A stretch of DNA of 64,000 bases from JAGXRK01 sp963714415. GTDB taxonomy: Bacteria; Bacteroidota; Ignavibacteria; Ignavibacteriales; Ignavibacteriaceae. Where the stretch lies: assembly GCA_963714415.1 (NCBI GenBank), contig CAVQOL010000003.1:124001-188000 (forward strand), read 5' to 3'. How positions within the stretch are numbered: the first letter of the stretch is position 1; each line of letters begins with the position of its first letter. The notes beneath the pieces were generated by a model. It ran no database searches. It worked only from the letters and a program-made list of their open reading frames with translations, and had not been told where the DNA came from. This document shows positions 19,520 to 28,855 of the stretch, one piece after another. The position numbers and the translations under genes were made by a program.

Positions 19520-20658
19520 TGTGAAAAGATTTTTTATTACAATAATTTTCATCTGTTTAGCAGTTGACTTATCAGCGCAATTAAATGAGGAATTCCGCGC
19601 AACCTGGATGACCAATGTTGATAGTTACGTTTTAGCTTCTGATAACAGTATTATTGAGGCTGTTAATTACCTTTCCTCAATCGGTATAAATGTTGTTTTC
19701 CCGGTTGTGTATAATAAAGGTTATACTGTTTATCCGAGCGCAATGATGGATAATTTATTTGGTGTTCCTGTTATTCCGGAGACAGGTTTTCAAAACAGAG
19801 ATTTTCTAGAAAGATTAGTTATTGAAGCTCACAGGGTTGGTATTGAAGTAATTCCATGGTTTGAATTTGGATTTTCTTCTTCATATAGTCTGGATGGTGG
19901 ACATATTGTCGCCGCGTTTCCTCATTGGGCAGCAAAAAATAATCTGGGCGAGTTAGTTGTTAAGAATGGATTCGATTGGCTGAGCGGAATAAATCCTGAA
20001 GTTCAGAATTATATGCTCTCACTCGTGATGGAAGTAATTGATAATTATGATATTGACGGCGTTCAGGGAGATGATCGTTTGCCAGCTATGCCTGTTGAAG
20101 GTGGATATGATTCTGTTACTGTGGAAATTTATAAATCAGAACATGCCGGAATAGCACCACCAAATAATCCTTACGATTCTAATTGGAAAAGATGGCGAGC
20201 AGACAAACTTAATCAGTTTTTCTGGAGAATGAGAGATTCTGTAAAATCAAGAAATGAGAATCTTATACTTTCTTCTTCACCGACCCCATATCCTTGGGGG
20301 TATGATCAATACCTGCAGGATTCCAGATATTGGGCACAGAACAGTATAGTAGATAATATTATTCCACAGCTTTATCGTTACGATATTTCAAGTTATTCAT
20401 TAACGTTAAATGAATCTTTAAATCAGATAAGAAGCGTTAATCCGGATATTTATTTTGCCGGTGTGCTTATAAAAGCAGGTACCTATGTAATTTCTCCAAG
20501 TTTATTAATTGATATGCTTACACTTAACAGAAATAATAATGTTAATGGAGAGTGTTTGTTTTTTTATGAAGGTTTGAGAGCTAATAGCAGTTTAATCGGG
20601 GATACTCTTAAAAATACTTTTTATAGTGAGTCCTCACTTGTACCATATCGAAATGGGA

Positions 20659-21411
20659 AACATTTGGCGACCCAAAGCTACAATTAAGAATGAGACAGAT
20701 GAAGGTTCTGTTCTGACAGGTTCCTGGTCTGCATATCCAATGGCAGGATACACAGGAACAATAATCAGGACAAATGAAACAAGCAGTTATGCGGCAATAG
20801 AATATTACCTAGATGTTCCATTCAGTGCTTACTTTGATCTTTACGGATATTTTACACCAAACACGCCCTGGACAGAACAGGCAAATTATGTTATCTATTC
20901 TGATACAGATTCAACTAATAAAACTATCAATCAATCGGATTTAACAAAGAAGGGCTGGCAAAAGATAGGAACAGTATACTTAAGTGAAGGGAATAAAAGA
21001 GTATTAAAGATAGACAACAGACAACTGGAGGCAGATAAATGGTTAGTAGCAGATGCAATGATGATAATGATAAACAGGAAGTTATCACCCGAAGTAATAG
21101 TAACGGATATAAAAGAAGAAAATCCAAACACAATTATTCAACCAACAGAATTCCGAGTAGAGCAGAATTATCCAAATCCATTTAATCCGGTAACTAAAAT
21201 TAGATTTGTCATTCCGAGCGGAGCGAAGAATCTAGTTACATTAAAAGTATATGATGTCTTAGGTAAAGAAGTAGCAACGCTAGTAAACGAAGAAAAACCA
21301 GCAGGAAGTTATGAAGTAGAATTTAACGGACAAAATCTTTCGAGTGGAGTATATTTCTACAAACTGACAACTGGTAATTTATCACAAACTAAAAAAATGA
21401 TTCTAATTCGG
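20659..21411 (+). repeat. C-terminal segment duplicated in next paralogue (copy A)
   Basis: About 750 bp covering the post-barrel domain and T9SS tail, nearly identical to 22635-23385. I see only about six differences (for example CTTTACGG versus GTTTACGG, TTATCAC versus TTAGCAC). The preceding barrel halves are clearly diverged, so the identity starts abruptly at TTTGGCGACCC-like sequence. Confidence 0.92.
21208..21233 (+). repeat. REP-arm sequence read as protein inside T9SS tail (copy A)
   Basis: GTCATTCCGAGCGGAGCGAA continuing to GAATCT is one arm of the intergenic palindrome family (compare 7674-7749). Here it is in frame and encodes VIPSGAKNL, replacing the usual short loop before VTLKVYDVLG in the sorting tail. 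Confidence 0.75.
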
Positions 21412-21477
21412 TAGAATACCAACTTATTATGACCGCAAGATGACTAAAAAGTATATTCCTCTGGTAGCTGAGTTATT

Positions 21478-23388
21478 ATGAAATTAAAAATAGTGTATGC
21501 AGTTTTATTTTTAACGCATATCAATTTGTTTCCCCAACCTCTTCAGGAATTCCGTGCAGTTAAATTAACTAACGTAGATAGCGATATTCTGTTTTCAGAT
21601 TTGAGTATTGCACAGGGAATGAATTACCTGGCTTCTGTAAATATTAACGCAGTCTTGGTTGTGGTTTGGAATGGAGGTTATACACTATATCCAAGCAACA
21701 CAATGGATAGTCTATTTAATATTCCAATCGATCCTGAACTTAATGGGAGAAATGTATTAGATAGAGTTGTTATTGAAGCTCACAGAAACGGAATAGAAGT
21801 TTATCCTTGGTTTGAATATGGTTTTGCGGCTTGGTATTCCGGTGGAACTCCACCTTACGGAGGACATATCCTTCAAATTAAACCTGATTGGGCATGTAGA
21901 TTAAGCGATGGAGATATTGCCGTAAAGAATGGTTTTGACTGGATGTCTGCCATTCACCCTGAAGTCCAGGATTTTATGAACAAACTCGTTACAGAAGTAA
22001 TGACAGGCTATGAGTTAGATGGAATTGAATTCTCGGACAGGATTCCAGCTATGCCAATAGAGGGTGGGTATGAACCTTATACTGTTTCTCTTTATCAAAC
22101 TGAACACGGTGGAGCGTCACCTCCATTAAATTATAATGATACAAATTGGAAAAGATGGCGCGCAAGTAAAATGAATGATTGGTATATGAGTGTCCGAACT
22201 TTAATGAAAAATTATGATAATAATTTATTCGTCTCCTCAAGTCCCAGCATTTATCCTTGGTCTTATGACAACTATTTGCAGGATGTAAAAACCTGGGTTG
22301 ACTTAGGAATTGCCGACCAGATGATTCCGCAGATTTATCGTTATAACTTTACAGATTATTTGTATGAATTAAATCAAGCGGTTAGTCTTATTGGTCCTTC
22401 AAATTTGCACACACTTTTCAGTGGTATTTTGATGAACATTGGTCTCCCTCCAAATGAATATGTGATATCTCCTGAATATCTTATTGCTGCTTTGCAGGCA
22501 AACAGAGACCGTGGAGTGATGGGTGAGGCATTTTTCTATTATGAAGGTTTTAGAAAAAATGATTATCAGCTTGGCGATACATTGAAAGCAACTTTCTATT
22601 CGCAACCTGCGTTAATGCCTGGCAGGAATGGAAACTTTTGGCGACCCAAAGCTACAATTAAGAATGAGACAGATGAAGGTTCTGTTCTGACAGGTTCCTG
22701 GTCTGCATATCCAATGGCAGGATACACAGGAACAATAATCAGGACAAATGAAACAAGCAGTTATGCGGCAATAGAATATTACCTAGATGTTCCATTCAGT
22801 GCTTACTTTGATGTTTACGGATATTTTACACCAAACACGCCCTGGACAGAACAGGCAAATTATGTTATCTATTCTGATACAGATTCAACTAATAAAACTA
22901 TCAATCAATCGGATTTAACAAAGAAGGGCTGGCAAAAGATAGGAACAGTATACTTAAGTGAAGGGAATAAAAGAGTATTAAAGATAGACAACAGACAACT
23001 GGAGGCAGATAAATGGTTAGTAGCAGATGCAATGATGATAATGATAAACAGGAAGTTATCACCCGAAGTAATAGTAACCGATATAAAAGAAGAAAATCCA
23101 AACACAATTATTCAACCAACAGAATTCCGAGTAGAGCAGAATTATCCAAATCCATTTAATCCGGTAACTAAAATTAGATTTGTCATTCCGAGCGGAGCGA
23201 AGAATCTAGTTACATTAAAAGTATATGATGTCTTAGGTAAAGAAGTAGCAACGCTAGTAAACGAAGAAAAACCAGCAGGAAGTTATGAAGTAGAATTTAA
23301 CGGACAAAATCTTTCGAGTGGAGTATATTTTTATAAACTGACAACTGGTAATTTAGCACAAACTAAAAAAATGATTCTAATTAGATAA
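21478..23388 (+). CDS. GHL10-family T9SS-secreted protein
   Basis: 636 aa, intact. A signal peptide (IVYAVLFLTHINLFPQ) precedes the GHL10 barrel: RAVKLTNVDSDILFS, AVLVVVWNGGYTLYPS, VYPWFEYGFAAWYSGG, KNGFDWMSAIHPEVQDF, ELDGIEFSDRIPAMP. The acid motif reads EFSDR where the two paralogues have QGDDR, so catalysis may differ or the substrate pocket may have changed. Residues of about 385-560 form a domain of unknown family (NETDEGSVLTGSWSAYPMAG, KVGTVYL-like strands), probably carbohydrate-binding. The tail QNYPNPFNPVTKIRF to KKMILIR is a type-A T9SS signal. It lies 64 bp after the frameshifted paralogue, and the next gene starts 1 bp before its end. Confidence 0.9.
   Translation: MKLKIVYAVLFLTHINLFPQPLQEFRAVKLTNVDSDILFSDLSIAQGMNYLASVNINAVLVVVWNGGYTLYPSNTMDSLFNIPIDPELNGRNVLDRVVIEAHRNGIEVYPWFEYGFAAWYSGGTPPYGGHILQIKPDWACRLSDGDIAVKNGFDWMSAIHPEVQDFMNKLVTEVMTGYELDGIEFSDRIPAMPIEGGYEPYTVSLYQTEHGGASPPLNYNDTNWKRWRASKMNDWYMSVRTLMKNYDNNLFVSSSPSIYPWSYDNYLQDVKTWVDLGIADQMIPQIYRYNFTDYLYELNQAVSLIGPSNLHTLFSGILMNIGLPPNEYVISPEYLIAALQANRDRGVMGEAFFYYEGFRKNDYQLGDTLKATFYSQPALMPGRNGNFWRPKATIKNETDEGSVLTGSWSAYPMAGYTGTIIRTNETSSYAAIEYYLDVPFSAYFDVYGYFTPNTPWTEQANYVIYSDTDSTNKTINQSDLTKKGWQKIGTVYLSEGNKRVLKIDNRQLEADKWLVADAMMIMINRKLSPEVIVTDIKEENPNTIIQPTEFRVEQNYPNPFNPVTKIRFVIPSGAKNLVTLKVYDVLGKEVATLVNEEKPAGSYEVEFNGQNLSSGVYFYKLTTGNLAQTKKMILIR
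22635..23385 (+). repeat. C-terminal segment duplicated from previous paralogue (copy B)
   Basis: The partner of 20659-21411, nearly identical at DNA level. Two genes with diverged catalytic barrels share an almost identical 3' third, which points to recent gene conversion or domain swapping. Confidence 0.92.
23182..23207 (+). repeat. REP-arm sequence read as protein inside T9SS tail (copy B)
   Basis: The same 26-bp palindrome arm as at 21208-21233, in frame as VIPSGAKNL in the intact paralogue. Confidence 0.75.
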
Positions 23389-24798
23389 TGAATAAACGTG
23401 CTGATGCATTGGATGCTCTTCGTGGATTTGCAATCATTACAATGATTCTTTCGGGTAGCATACCGTTTTCAGGCCCTGCTGCATTACCTGCTTGGATGTA
23501 TCATGCACAGGTTCCACCACCTGATCATATCTTTAATCCTAATCTGCCCGGTATAACATGGGTTGATTTAGTTTTTCCATTTTTTCTGTTCTCAATGGGT
23601 GCCGCATTTCCTTTTGCATTAAGAAAAAGACTTGAACAGGGGATTCCTTATTCTAAGTTATTACTTAATGCAATTCAAAGAGGTTTTTTGCTTGTTGTGT
23701 TTGCACTCTTTCTGCAGCATTCGAAGCCTTACGCTTTAAGCAGAAATCCTGAAACATTTCATTGGTTAATCGGTTTGCTGGGTTTTGTTATTTTATTTCT
23801 TATCTATTTTCGTTATCCACAAATATAAATCCCAAATTTTCTTTGCAATAAAATTATTACTGGTTGGTGCACTCTTTTTATTTTCACAGCTTTCTTATTC
23901 AAAAGGGAACGGATTTGTTTCTAAGCAGAAGCGATATAATTATTCTTGTTCTTGCCAATGTTGCTTTATTTGGTTCGATAATTTGGTTGTTTACAAAAGA
24001 TAAACTGCTGATAAGACTTTCAATTCTTGCAATTTTGCTTGCATTTAGAATTACTCATAATATTGAAGGAAGCTGGACAGGCTTTATCTGGGATTTAACT
24101 CCCGCCCCGGAAATCTATAAATTTTATTTTCTTCAGTATTTGTTTATTGTTATTCCCGGAACAATTGCCGGCGATCTTTTTTATAATTGGATGAAATCAT
24201 CTGATGCCGATTCATCATCAGATAATGGATCCAAAAATTCTCTATCTCTTCTTACTTCCGATATTCATTAATAGTCCTAAATTTATTTGGACTTTACAGC
24301 AGACATTTAAATTTAAATTTGATTTGGAAATATGGTTTTATTATCTGTTGGATTATTTTTATTGAACAATTCAAAATCACAATTGCTTGATCTTTACAAA
24401 AAATTATTTTCCTGGGGTACATTTTGGCTTTTACTTGGTCTTGCTTTTGAATCTTATGAGGGCGGAATTAGAAAAGATCATCCCACATTAAGTTATTATT
24501 TTGTCACATCAGGATTAGCTTTTATGTCCTTGGTGTCTTTCTCAATTATTTCCGATTACTGGAAAAAATCTAAGTATGTTAATTTGTTGATTGAGAATGG
24601 TCAGAATCCAATGATTGCATATATTGCAGGAAGTAATTTTGTTATGCCGATTCTTGGCATTAACCGGATTATCGACTTTTCTTAATTACTATGCTTATTA
24701 ATCCGTGACTTGGATTTTTGAAAGGACTGATTATCACTTTACTTGCAGCACTCGTAACAAGTTTTTTTACTAAGAAAAAGATTTTTTGGAGAAGTTAA
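23388..24798 (+). pseudogene. DUF5009/HGSNAT-like membrane acyltransferase, multiple frameshifts
   Basis: Fragments in successive frames join into one membrane protein of about 460 aa. The N-terminus RADALDALRGFAIITMILSG is the classic start of the heparan-alpha-glucosaminide acetyltransferase/DUF5009 family. PGITWVDLVFPFFLFSMGAAFPFALRKR follows, then transmembrane segments, GLAFESYEGGIRKDHPTLSYYF, the conserved NGQNPMIAYIAGSN near the C-terminus, and a last helix ending FFTKKKIFWRS. Breaks fall near 23815-23830, 23870-23890, 24240-24330 and 24683. The family transfers acetyl groups across a membrane to sugars. It begins at the stop of the third GHL10 gene, so it probably modifies or follows the same glycan pathway. 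With at least four breaks it is the most damaged gene in the region. Confidence 0.8.
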
Positions 24799-24925
24799 AT
24801 TTAATATTTGATTTCGAATATGATTCTTCAATTCGTTCATGAATTAACTTAAGTACTATCACTCAACTCTCACTTCATCTGATAGATGTTTGAACCAGAA
24901 GTGATATAAACCAAATGAAAGAATA

Positions 24926-26674
24926 TCAACGTAACGAAAAGGTAGATCCAAAGAGATCCCATCTTCTTAATATAACAGTCATTCCTGTGAGGAATAAGAC
25001 GATCTGCCAGGGCAGAGCAAAACAGATTGCAATAATGTCTCTTCTATTTTCTGAATTTATTTGCGTCCTTTTTTCGTCTTGTAGAAGAGATTTTATTGGG
25101 CCCCAGAAACCAAACGGACGGGTTGATTTATAAAAGTTTATTAAAGTTTCTTTATTCGTTTGTTCAGTAATAAAGTTCCTAATATTGTTGCTGAAAAAGA
25201 TGCAACATTAGTAAAACGCAAAAGATAAGTACTCGGTTGCTTCTGGGTAAAATAACTTTTGAACAATTGCAGTACCCATTCCGAAAATAGTTCCGGCTGC
25301 AAATCCATATCCGTTCATTCTCCACCAGTACCATCTAATAAGAAGTGGGACTATCATTCCGGCGCTTAAGCCCATTGTTAGCCATCCCCAAATTTCATTT
25401 ATGCTTTTAATGTTTATAGTTAAGCCCAAACCCAGCAATACAATGATTATTGATGCTAATCTACTGTGAACAATCAATTTTCTTTCAGAAGCTTTTGGAT
25501 TGATAAATTCCTGATAAATATCTCTTACCCAGTATGATGCTCCTGAATTAATAAACGAACTAAATGTAGACATTGCCGCAGCCATTAGTCCTGCAACCAG
25601 TAATCCTTTTAATCCGACCGGAAGAATATTAAAAATAACCGTTGGTAAGACTTTTTCGGGATCGGTAATGATAGCTCCTGAACTAGCTCCATATGAAATT
25701 CCAAGTACAGCAATCGCCGCAATAAACGGCCAGCGAAATGAAAGTAGGAACACCCATAAAAGTGAAAGTAAACCAGCATCTCTATCGCTTCGTGCAGCAA
25801 AAAATCTTTGAGCCATATATCCGCCTGTGCCCGCACTTCCTTCAATTATAACTTTTATTAAATAGAATAGTAAAGCAATTCCAAATAGATTATAAATTGA
25901 ATATGAAGAGTTTGCTGGAAAGTTTAACTCCCACGAAGGAAGAATACTTGTCCAGGAATCTTTAGTAGTTTCTATTGGTAAAAAACTTCCATCCTTAAGC
26001 GGAACGGATATAGAAAAAAATTCAGGCAGTTCAACTGCAGTAAATGAAATAACACAGACTATTATAGTCATCGCAAAGATAAGTACACCCTGAAAGACAT
26101 CGGTCCATACGACTCCCTGTAGTCCGCTAGCAACAGTATATATTGTTGTGAGAGTTATAATTATTGATGCCGCCCAGAATTCAGAAGAAAATCCAAGGAA
26201 TTCGGGAATATTTAAGATATCACCAATAAATTTTCCTGCTCCAACAGAAAAATATGAAACAATTGCTATGGTAATAATTAAAGTTGAAATTGCAGAAATT
26301 ATTCTTGCAGTTTTACCTTGTATGCCATCACCGAATCTGTATTTCATCCATTCAGAAAGTGTCATGACCTTTGAACGCCTGGTCCACTTTCCCATGAATA
26401 TCATAAGGAAAGCCATAATAAGTACAAGACCCCCTCGCATTTCTACAAAAAATCCAATCGCACCGAAAGCATAGATTAGTGCAACATTTATCATAGTCCC
26501 ACTAACATCGAAGTTAGAAGCCATTCCAGAAGCACCCAAAGCCCACCAAGGAATTTTTCTTCCACCAAGGAAATATGAGTCGATTCCTTCGGATGCTCTC
26601 CTTTCGAAGTAAAGCCCTATTAAAGTTATAATTAGCAAATACAATATTACTATTATAAGATCTATGGTGGACAT
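24926..26674 (-). pseudogene. sodium:solute symporter (SSS family), frame broken near C-terminus
   Basis: From 26674 a clean frame of 488 codons encodes an SSS-family permease: IDSYFLGGRKIPWWALGASG and SNFDVSGTMI (TM1-2 region), VWTDVFQGVLIF, GGYMAQRFFAARSDRDA, GLLVAGLMAAAMSTFSSFIN (sodium-site region). It stops at 25208, short of the usual length of about 580 aa. The DNA beyond is not intergenic: a second frame reads FTNVASFSATILGTLLLN and the first frame then resumes as NFYKSTRPFGFWGPIKSL, WQIVLFLTGMTVIILRRW, ending at 24926. TRPFGFWGP plus a final helix is the expected SSS C-terminus. Two compensating breaks (about 25215-25225 and 25155-25165) explain this. The substrate is unknown, probably a sugar or organic acid. 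Confidence 0.85.
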
Positions 26675-26794
26675 CGGAATTATTCCTTCTCTGCCTGAAC
26701 TATTTGGTTAATAATTTCGCTTAATTGAATTTGAATTCATCATTTTTGCTGCAATTTGTAAGTGCCAGAATTGTTGAGAATAAGAAAATTACAA

Positions 26795-27589
26795 TTAAAG
26801 AAATTTTGCTCTTCGGGATTCGCATGCTGGACAGGTATTCTTTGGACATAATAATCTTTCAAAATTATTCGTAAAATATTTTATTCCATGTTGATAAAGA
26901 CTTTGAATATTGATTAAATAACCATCCAATTCATTATAAATATGTTTGGAAATTAAATTCTGATTTAATAGATATTGCTCAAAATTAATGAAACCTTTAC
27001 TGCAACCAGGAATTTCTATAAGATTTGTTTCCCCTTCAGTGGAAACACCAATCGGCAGTAGATTTAAATAATTCCATGGAAAATAATTATACCAAGGAAC
27101 TTTTGCTTTTATTTCGAGATAATGACCATAAGTCAGTTTCGTAAAATCAGTACCAAGCAATAAAACAAAGGAATTATCGGACTTTGTTAACCAGTCTAAA
27201 ACACTTTCATCACCCAGAGGGCTTAATGGGGAATTCTCATTTCCCATTTCTTTAAGAATTTTTCCCCATAGCGCGAATGAATGTGTTGGTGAGGATGTTC
27301 TTTTTACTCCTTCACTTGCTCTAAAATATTCTGATAATAATCCTACCTTACTTTTTGAGTTTTGTCGATCAAAAATCTCTGAATTTAAATTTAATTTTTT
27401 ATAGCAATAAGTAAAAGTTGGAAACATAATCGAACCAGAAGTTGTGATAACATATTTTAGTATATTTATTACTTCTTCGGGCCTAATTCCAGGAAAGGAT
27501 GAAATGATTTTCTTGAAGCTTGCATGAACAATAATATTACTTTGTGTAAGTAAATTAATAGCACTTAAATATTCTGCAAAACTCTTCAC
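26795..27589 (-). CDS. AAC(3)-family N-acetyltransferase-like protein
   Basis: 264 aa from a GTG at 27589 with AAAAGGA about 9 bp upstream. The fold family is aminoglycoside 3-N-acetyltransferase: NIIVHASFKKI (residues 18-28), SGSIMFPTFTY, the SPTHSFALWG motif that carries the conserved active-site His, and LLLGTDFTKLTYGHYLEIKA. Family members acetylate an amino group with acetyl-CoA; environmental members often act on sugar precursors rather than antibiotics, so resistance should not be assumed. The C-terminus ends with a cysteine cluster (CPKNTCPAC), unusual for the family and possibly metal-binding. It is downstream of no obvious promoter and lies 120 bp from the symporter on the same strand. 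Confidence 0.8.
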   Translation of the reverse strand: MKSFAEYLSAINLLTQSNIIVHASFKKIISSFPGIRPEEVINILKYVITTSGSIMFPTFTYCYKKLNLNSEIFDRQNSKSKVGLLSEYFRASEGVKRTSSPTHSFALWGKILKEMGNENSPLSPLGDESVLDWLTKSDNSFVLLLGTDFTKLTYGHYLEIKAKVPWYNYFPWNYLNLLPIGVSTEGETNLIEIPGCSKGFINFEQYLLNQNLISKHIYNELDGYLINIQSLYQHGIKYFTNNFERLLCPKNTCPACESRRAKFL

Positions 27590-28246
27590 AGAAGCAGTTC
27601 CTTTTCCTAAACCTTGTCATTTTTAATATGCTAAATTTAATTCTGTTTATTGAGATATCCATTATTCAGAATAATATTTTCTGATTATTTATGAAGGAAA
27701 ATATTTTCACGTAAAAGACTGGACATAAATTGGTAGATGAGTAGATTGACCATATTACCAGTTGGCAATGAATAAGATTCCCTCTTTTGGGTTATTGTAG
27801 AATGGCAATGTACAGAAGCTCTTTTTACAAAACAATATCGAGATCGTCTATATTAAGCCATACTATCAATAATTATTGTTGTCACTTAGCGGAAGAATGA
27901 CGAGGTTAAAATTTTAGATAATGAATCGTTCAATAAGTTTTTCGGTAAACCATCATTAGTACAAAACAAAAAACCTGTGTAGTAGAAATATATTTCTTCA
28001 ATAGTCTAAATGAGTATGACCATCTGTTTTTTCTGAAGCCTAGGATGCACCATAATATATATAATGGTTCAATTGCCTGAGTTGCCTCGGCCCTGCCAAT
28101 ATCTTCAGTTTCGCTATCAGAACTACTGTGCTGTGCACTCCAGAAAAAAAACAAAATAGATTGTCAATGTAACGCAGTTTGCCTTGGCGGATTATGCTTG
28201 TGGAATAAATTAACATTATCTGAAGTTTTCAGTTATTGCTGGCATA
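27590..28246. other. about 660 bp without a recognisable gene
   Basis: AT-rich DNA with short open frames on both strands, none with a family match or a convincing ribosome site. I see no tRNA, no long repeat and no clear promoter. It may hold decayed coding sequence. Confidence 0.5.
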
Positions 28247-28276
28247 AAGAAAGTCTTCAAGTATAACCTCAAAGAC
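28247..28276 (-). terminator. hairpin at distal end of tRNA-Ser/GIY-YIG cassette
   Basis: An AAAGTCTT...AAGACTTT stem with a loop of about 13 nt, immediately beyond the tRNA-Ser relic on the minus-strand reading direction. A hairpin in the equivalent place ends the tRNA-Leu cassette. Confidence 0.5.
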
Positions 28277-28284
28277 TTTGCAAT

Positions 28285-28463
28285 GCGGAGAGGGCGAGAT
28301 TTCCGTTTCACAATAGTGAAACGAGACCTCGTTCGTAAAGCTAATAGCATTACGAAACGGGCGAACTTTAACGACGGTTTAGTCCATCCCGATTTTCATC
28401 GGGATGAGATCTCGATTCTCTCGCTAAAAGCGGGAGGAATCGGACAAACCGTTGGTTTCAGCC
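28285..28463 (-). pseudogene. tRNA-Ser relic A (3' part) invaded by two double-hairpin inserts
   Basis: Read on the plus strand, GCGGAGAGGGCGAGATT, CGAACTTTAACGACGGTTTAG and CAAACCGTTGGTTTCAGCC match the intact tRNA-Ser at 28734-28822 in order. They are split by an insert of 60 bp (28302-28361) in the T-loop and one of 62 bp (28383-28444) in the anticodon loop. The anticodon stem halves ACGGTTT and AAACCGT are kept on both sides of the second insert. Each insert starts TCC and holds two hairpins joined by GAGA(C/T)CTC. The relic supplies the last codons and stop of the neighbouring GIY-YIG gene. It covers the D-stem to acceptor 3' end only. Confidence 0.85.
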
Positions 28464-28714
28464 GACAAATATTGTTTGAGAATTTCAGAAATCTTCTTTC
28501 TACCAGAACTTGATTTAAACCATTTTTCTCTTTTCATAGCTTCTGATCTTGTGGAGAAAGATTCAGAATGAATTAGTATCCAGGGTCTAAATGGTTTTGT
28601 GGATTTTACTTTGCCAGAGTTGTGAAGCGCTAATCGGTTATCAAGATTATCAGTTTGCCCTGTGTAAGTTCGTTTGAAAGAAGGAGAGTAAAGAATGTAA
28701 ATGAAATAATCCAT
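28424..28714 (-). CDS. small GIY-YIG endonuclease-domain protein (tRNA-Ser associated)
   Basis: 96 aa. A GIY-YIG nuclease domain fills residues 1-80: YFIYILYS (GIY strand), RTYTGQTDNLDNRLALHNSG (YIG strand and catalytic Arg) and SEAMKREKWFKSSSGRKK (metal-binding Glu). It belongs to the UvrC/YhbQ-like single-domain group. The gene starts 19 bp after the 3' end of tRNA-Ser, on the same strand. Its last residues (SAETNGLSDSSRF) are encoded by the tRNA-Ser relic and one of its inserts, so gene and relic overlap by about 40 bp. This domain cuts DNA in homing and repair enzymes; the target here is unknown. The same arrangement, with a different GIY-YIG protein, follows tRNA-Leu at 54 kb. Confidence 0.88.
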   Translation of the reverse strand: MDYFIYILYSPSFKRTYTGQTDNLDNRLALHNSGKVKSTKPFRPWILIHSESFSTRSEAMKREKWFKSSSGRKKISEILKQYLSAETNGLSDSSRF

Positions 28715-28733
28715 TTTAAGAAAAAATTAAGAG

Positions 28734-28822
28734 CGGAGAGGGCGAGATTCGAACTCGCGGTAGAGTTTAACCCCTACGACGGTTTAGCAAACCGTTGGTT
28801 TCAGCCACTCACCCACCTCTCC
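28734..28822 (-). tRNA. tRNA-Ser (anticodon GCT)
   Basis: The minus strand folds as a class II tRNA: 5' GGAGAGG acceptor pairing with CCTCTCC, discriminator G, D-arm GGGTGAGTGGCTGAAACC, anticodon stem ACGGT/ACCGT around TTGCTAA, a long variable arm and a T-arm GCGAGTTCGAATCTCGC. CCA is not encoded. Length is 89 nt. It is flanked by relic fragments of itself on both sides. Confidence 0.95.
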
Positions 28823-28855
28823 GAAAATCAAAAAATTTAATAATTGAAAGAACTT

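Larger units (their letters stand above)
19521..21414 (+). pseudogene. GHL10-family T9SS-secreted protein, one-base frameshift
   Basis: A GTG at 19521 opens a frame with a signal peptide (FFITIIFICLAVDLSAQ) and a GHL10 barrel (RATWMTNVDSYVLAS, WFEFGFSSSYSLDGG, DIDGVQGDDRLPAMP). The frame is lost at a GGG run at 20655-20657. The intact paralogue downstream has GG at the same place and reads RNGNFWRPKATIK; removing one G here gives RNGNIWRPKATIK and continues to 21414. The repaired protein is about 630 aa: barrel, a C-terminal domain of about 160 residues, then a T9SS sorting tail. From 20659 on, the DNA is almost identical to the downstream paralogue. The break is a single-base insertion relative to the sister gene. 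Confidence 0.9.

Noticed and set aside
24915..25133. 72-aa plus-strand open frame
   Set aside because: It is antisense to the recovered C-terminus of the sodium symporter.
26795..27589. Aminoglycoside resistance gene
   Set aside because: The fold matches but context and lineage suggest a metabolic acetyltransferase; no evidence of resistance or transfer.
27930..28154. 74-aa minus-strand open frame
   Set aside because: No family, no ribosome site, and unlike neighbouring coding sequence.
28283..28513. 76-aa plus-strand open frame
   Set aside because: It runs through the tRNA-Ser relic and its palindromic inserts and has no ribosome site.
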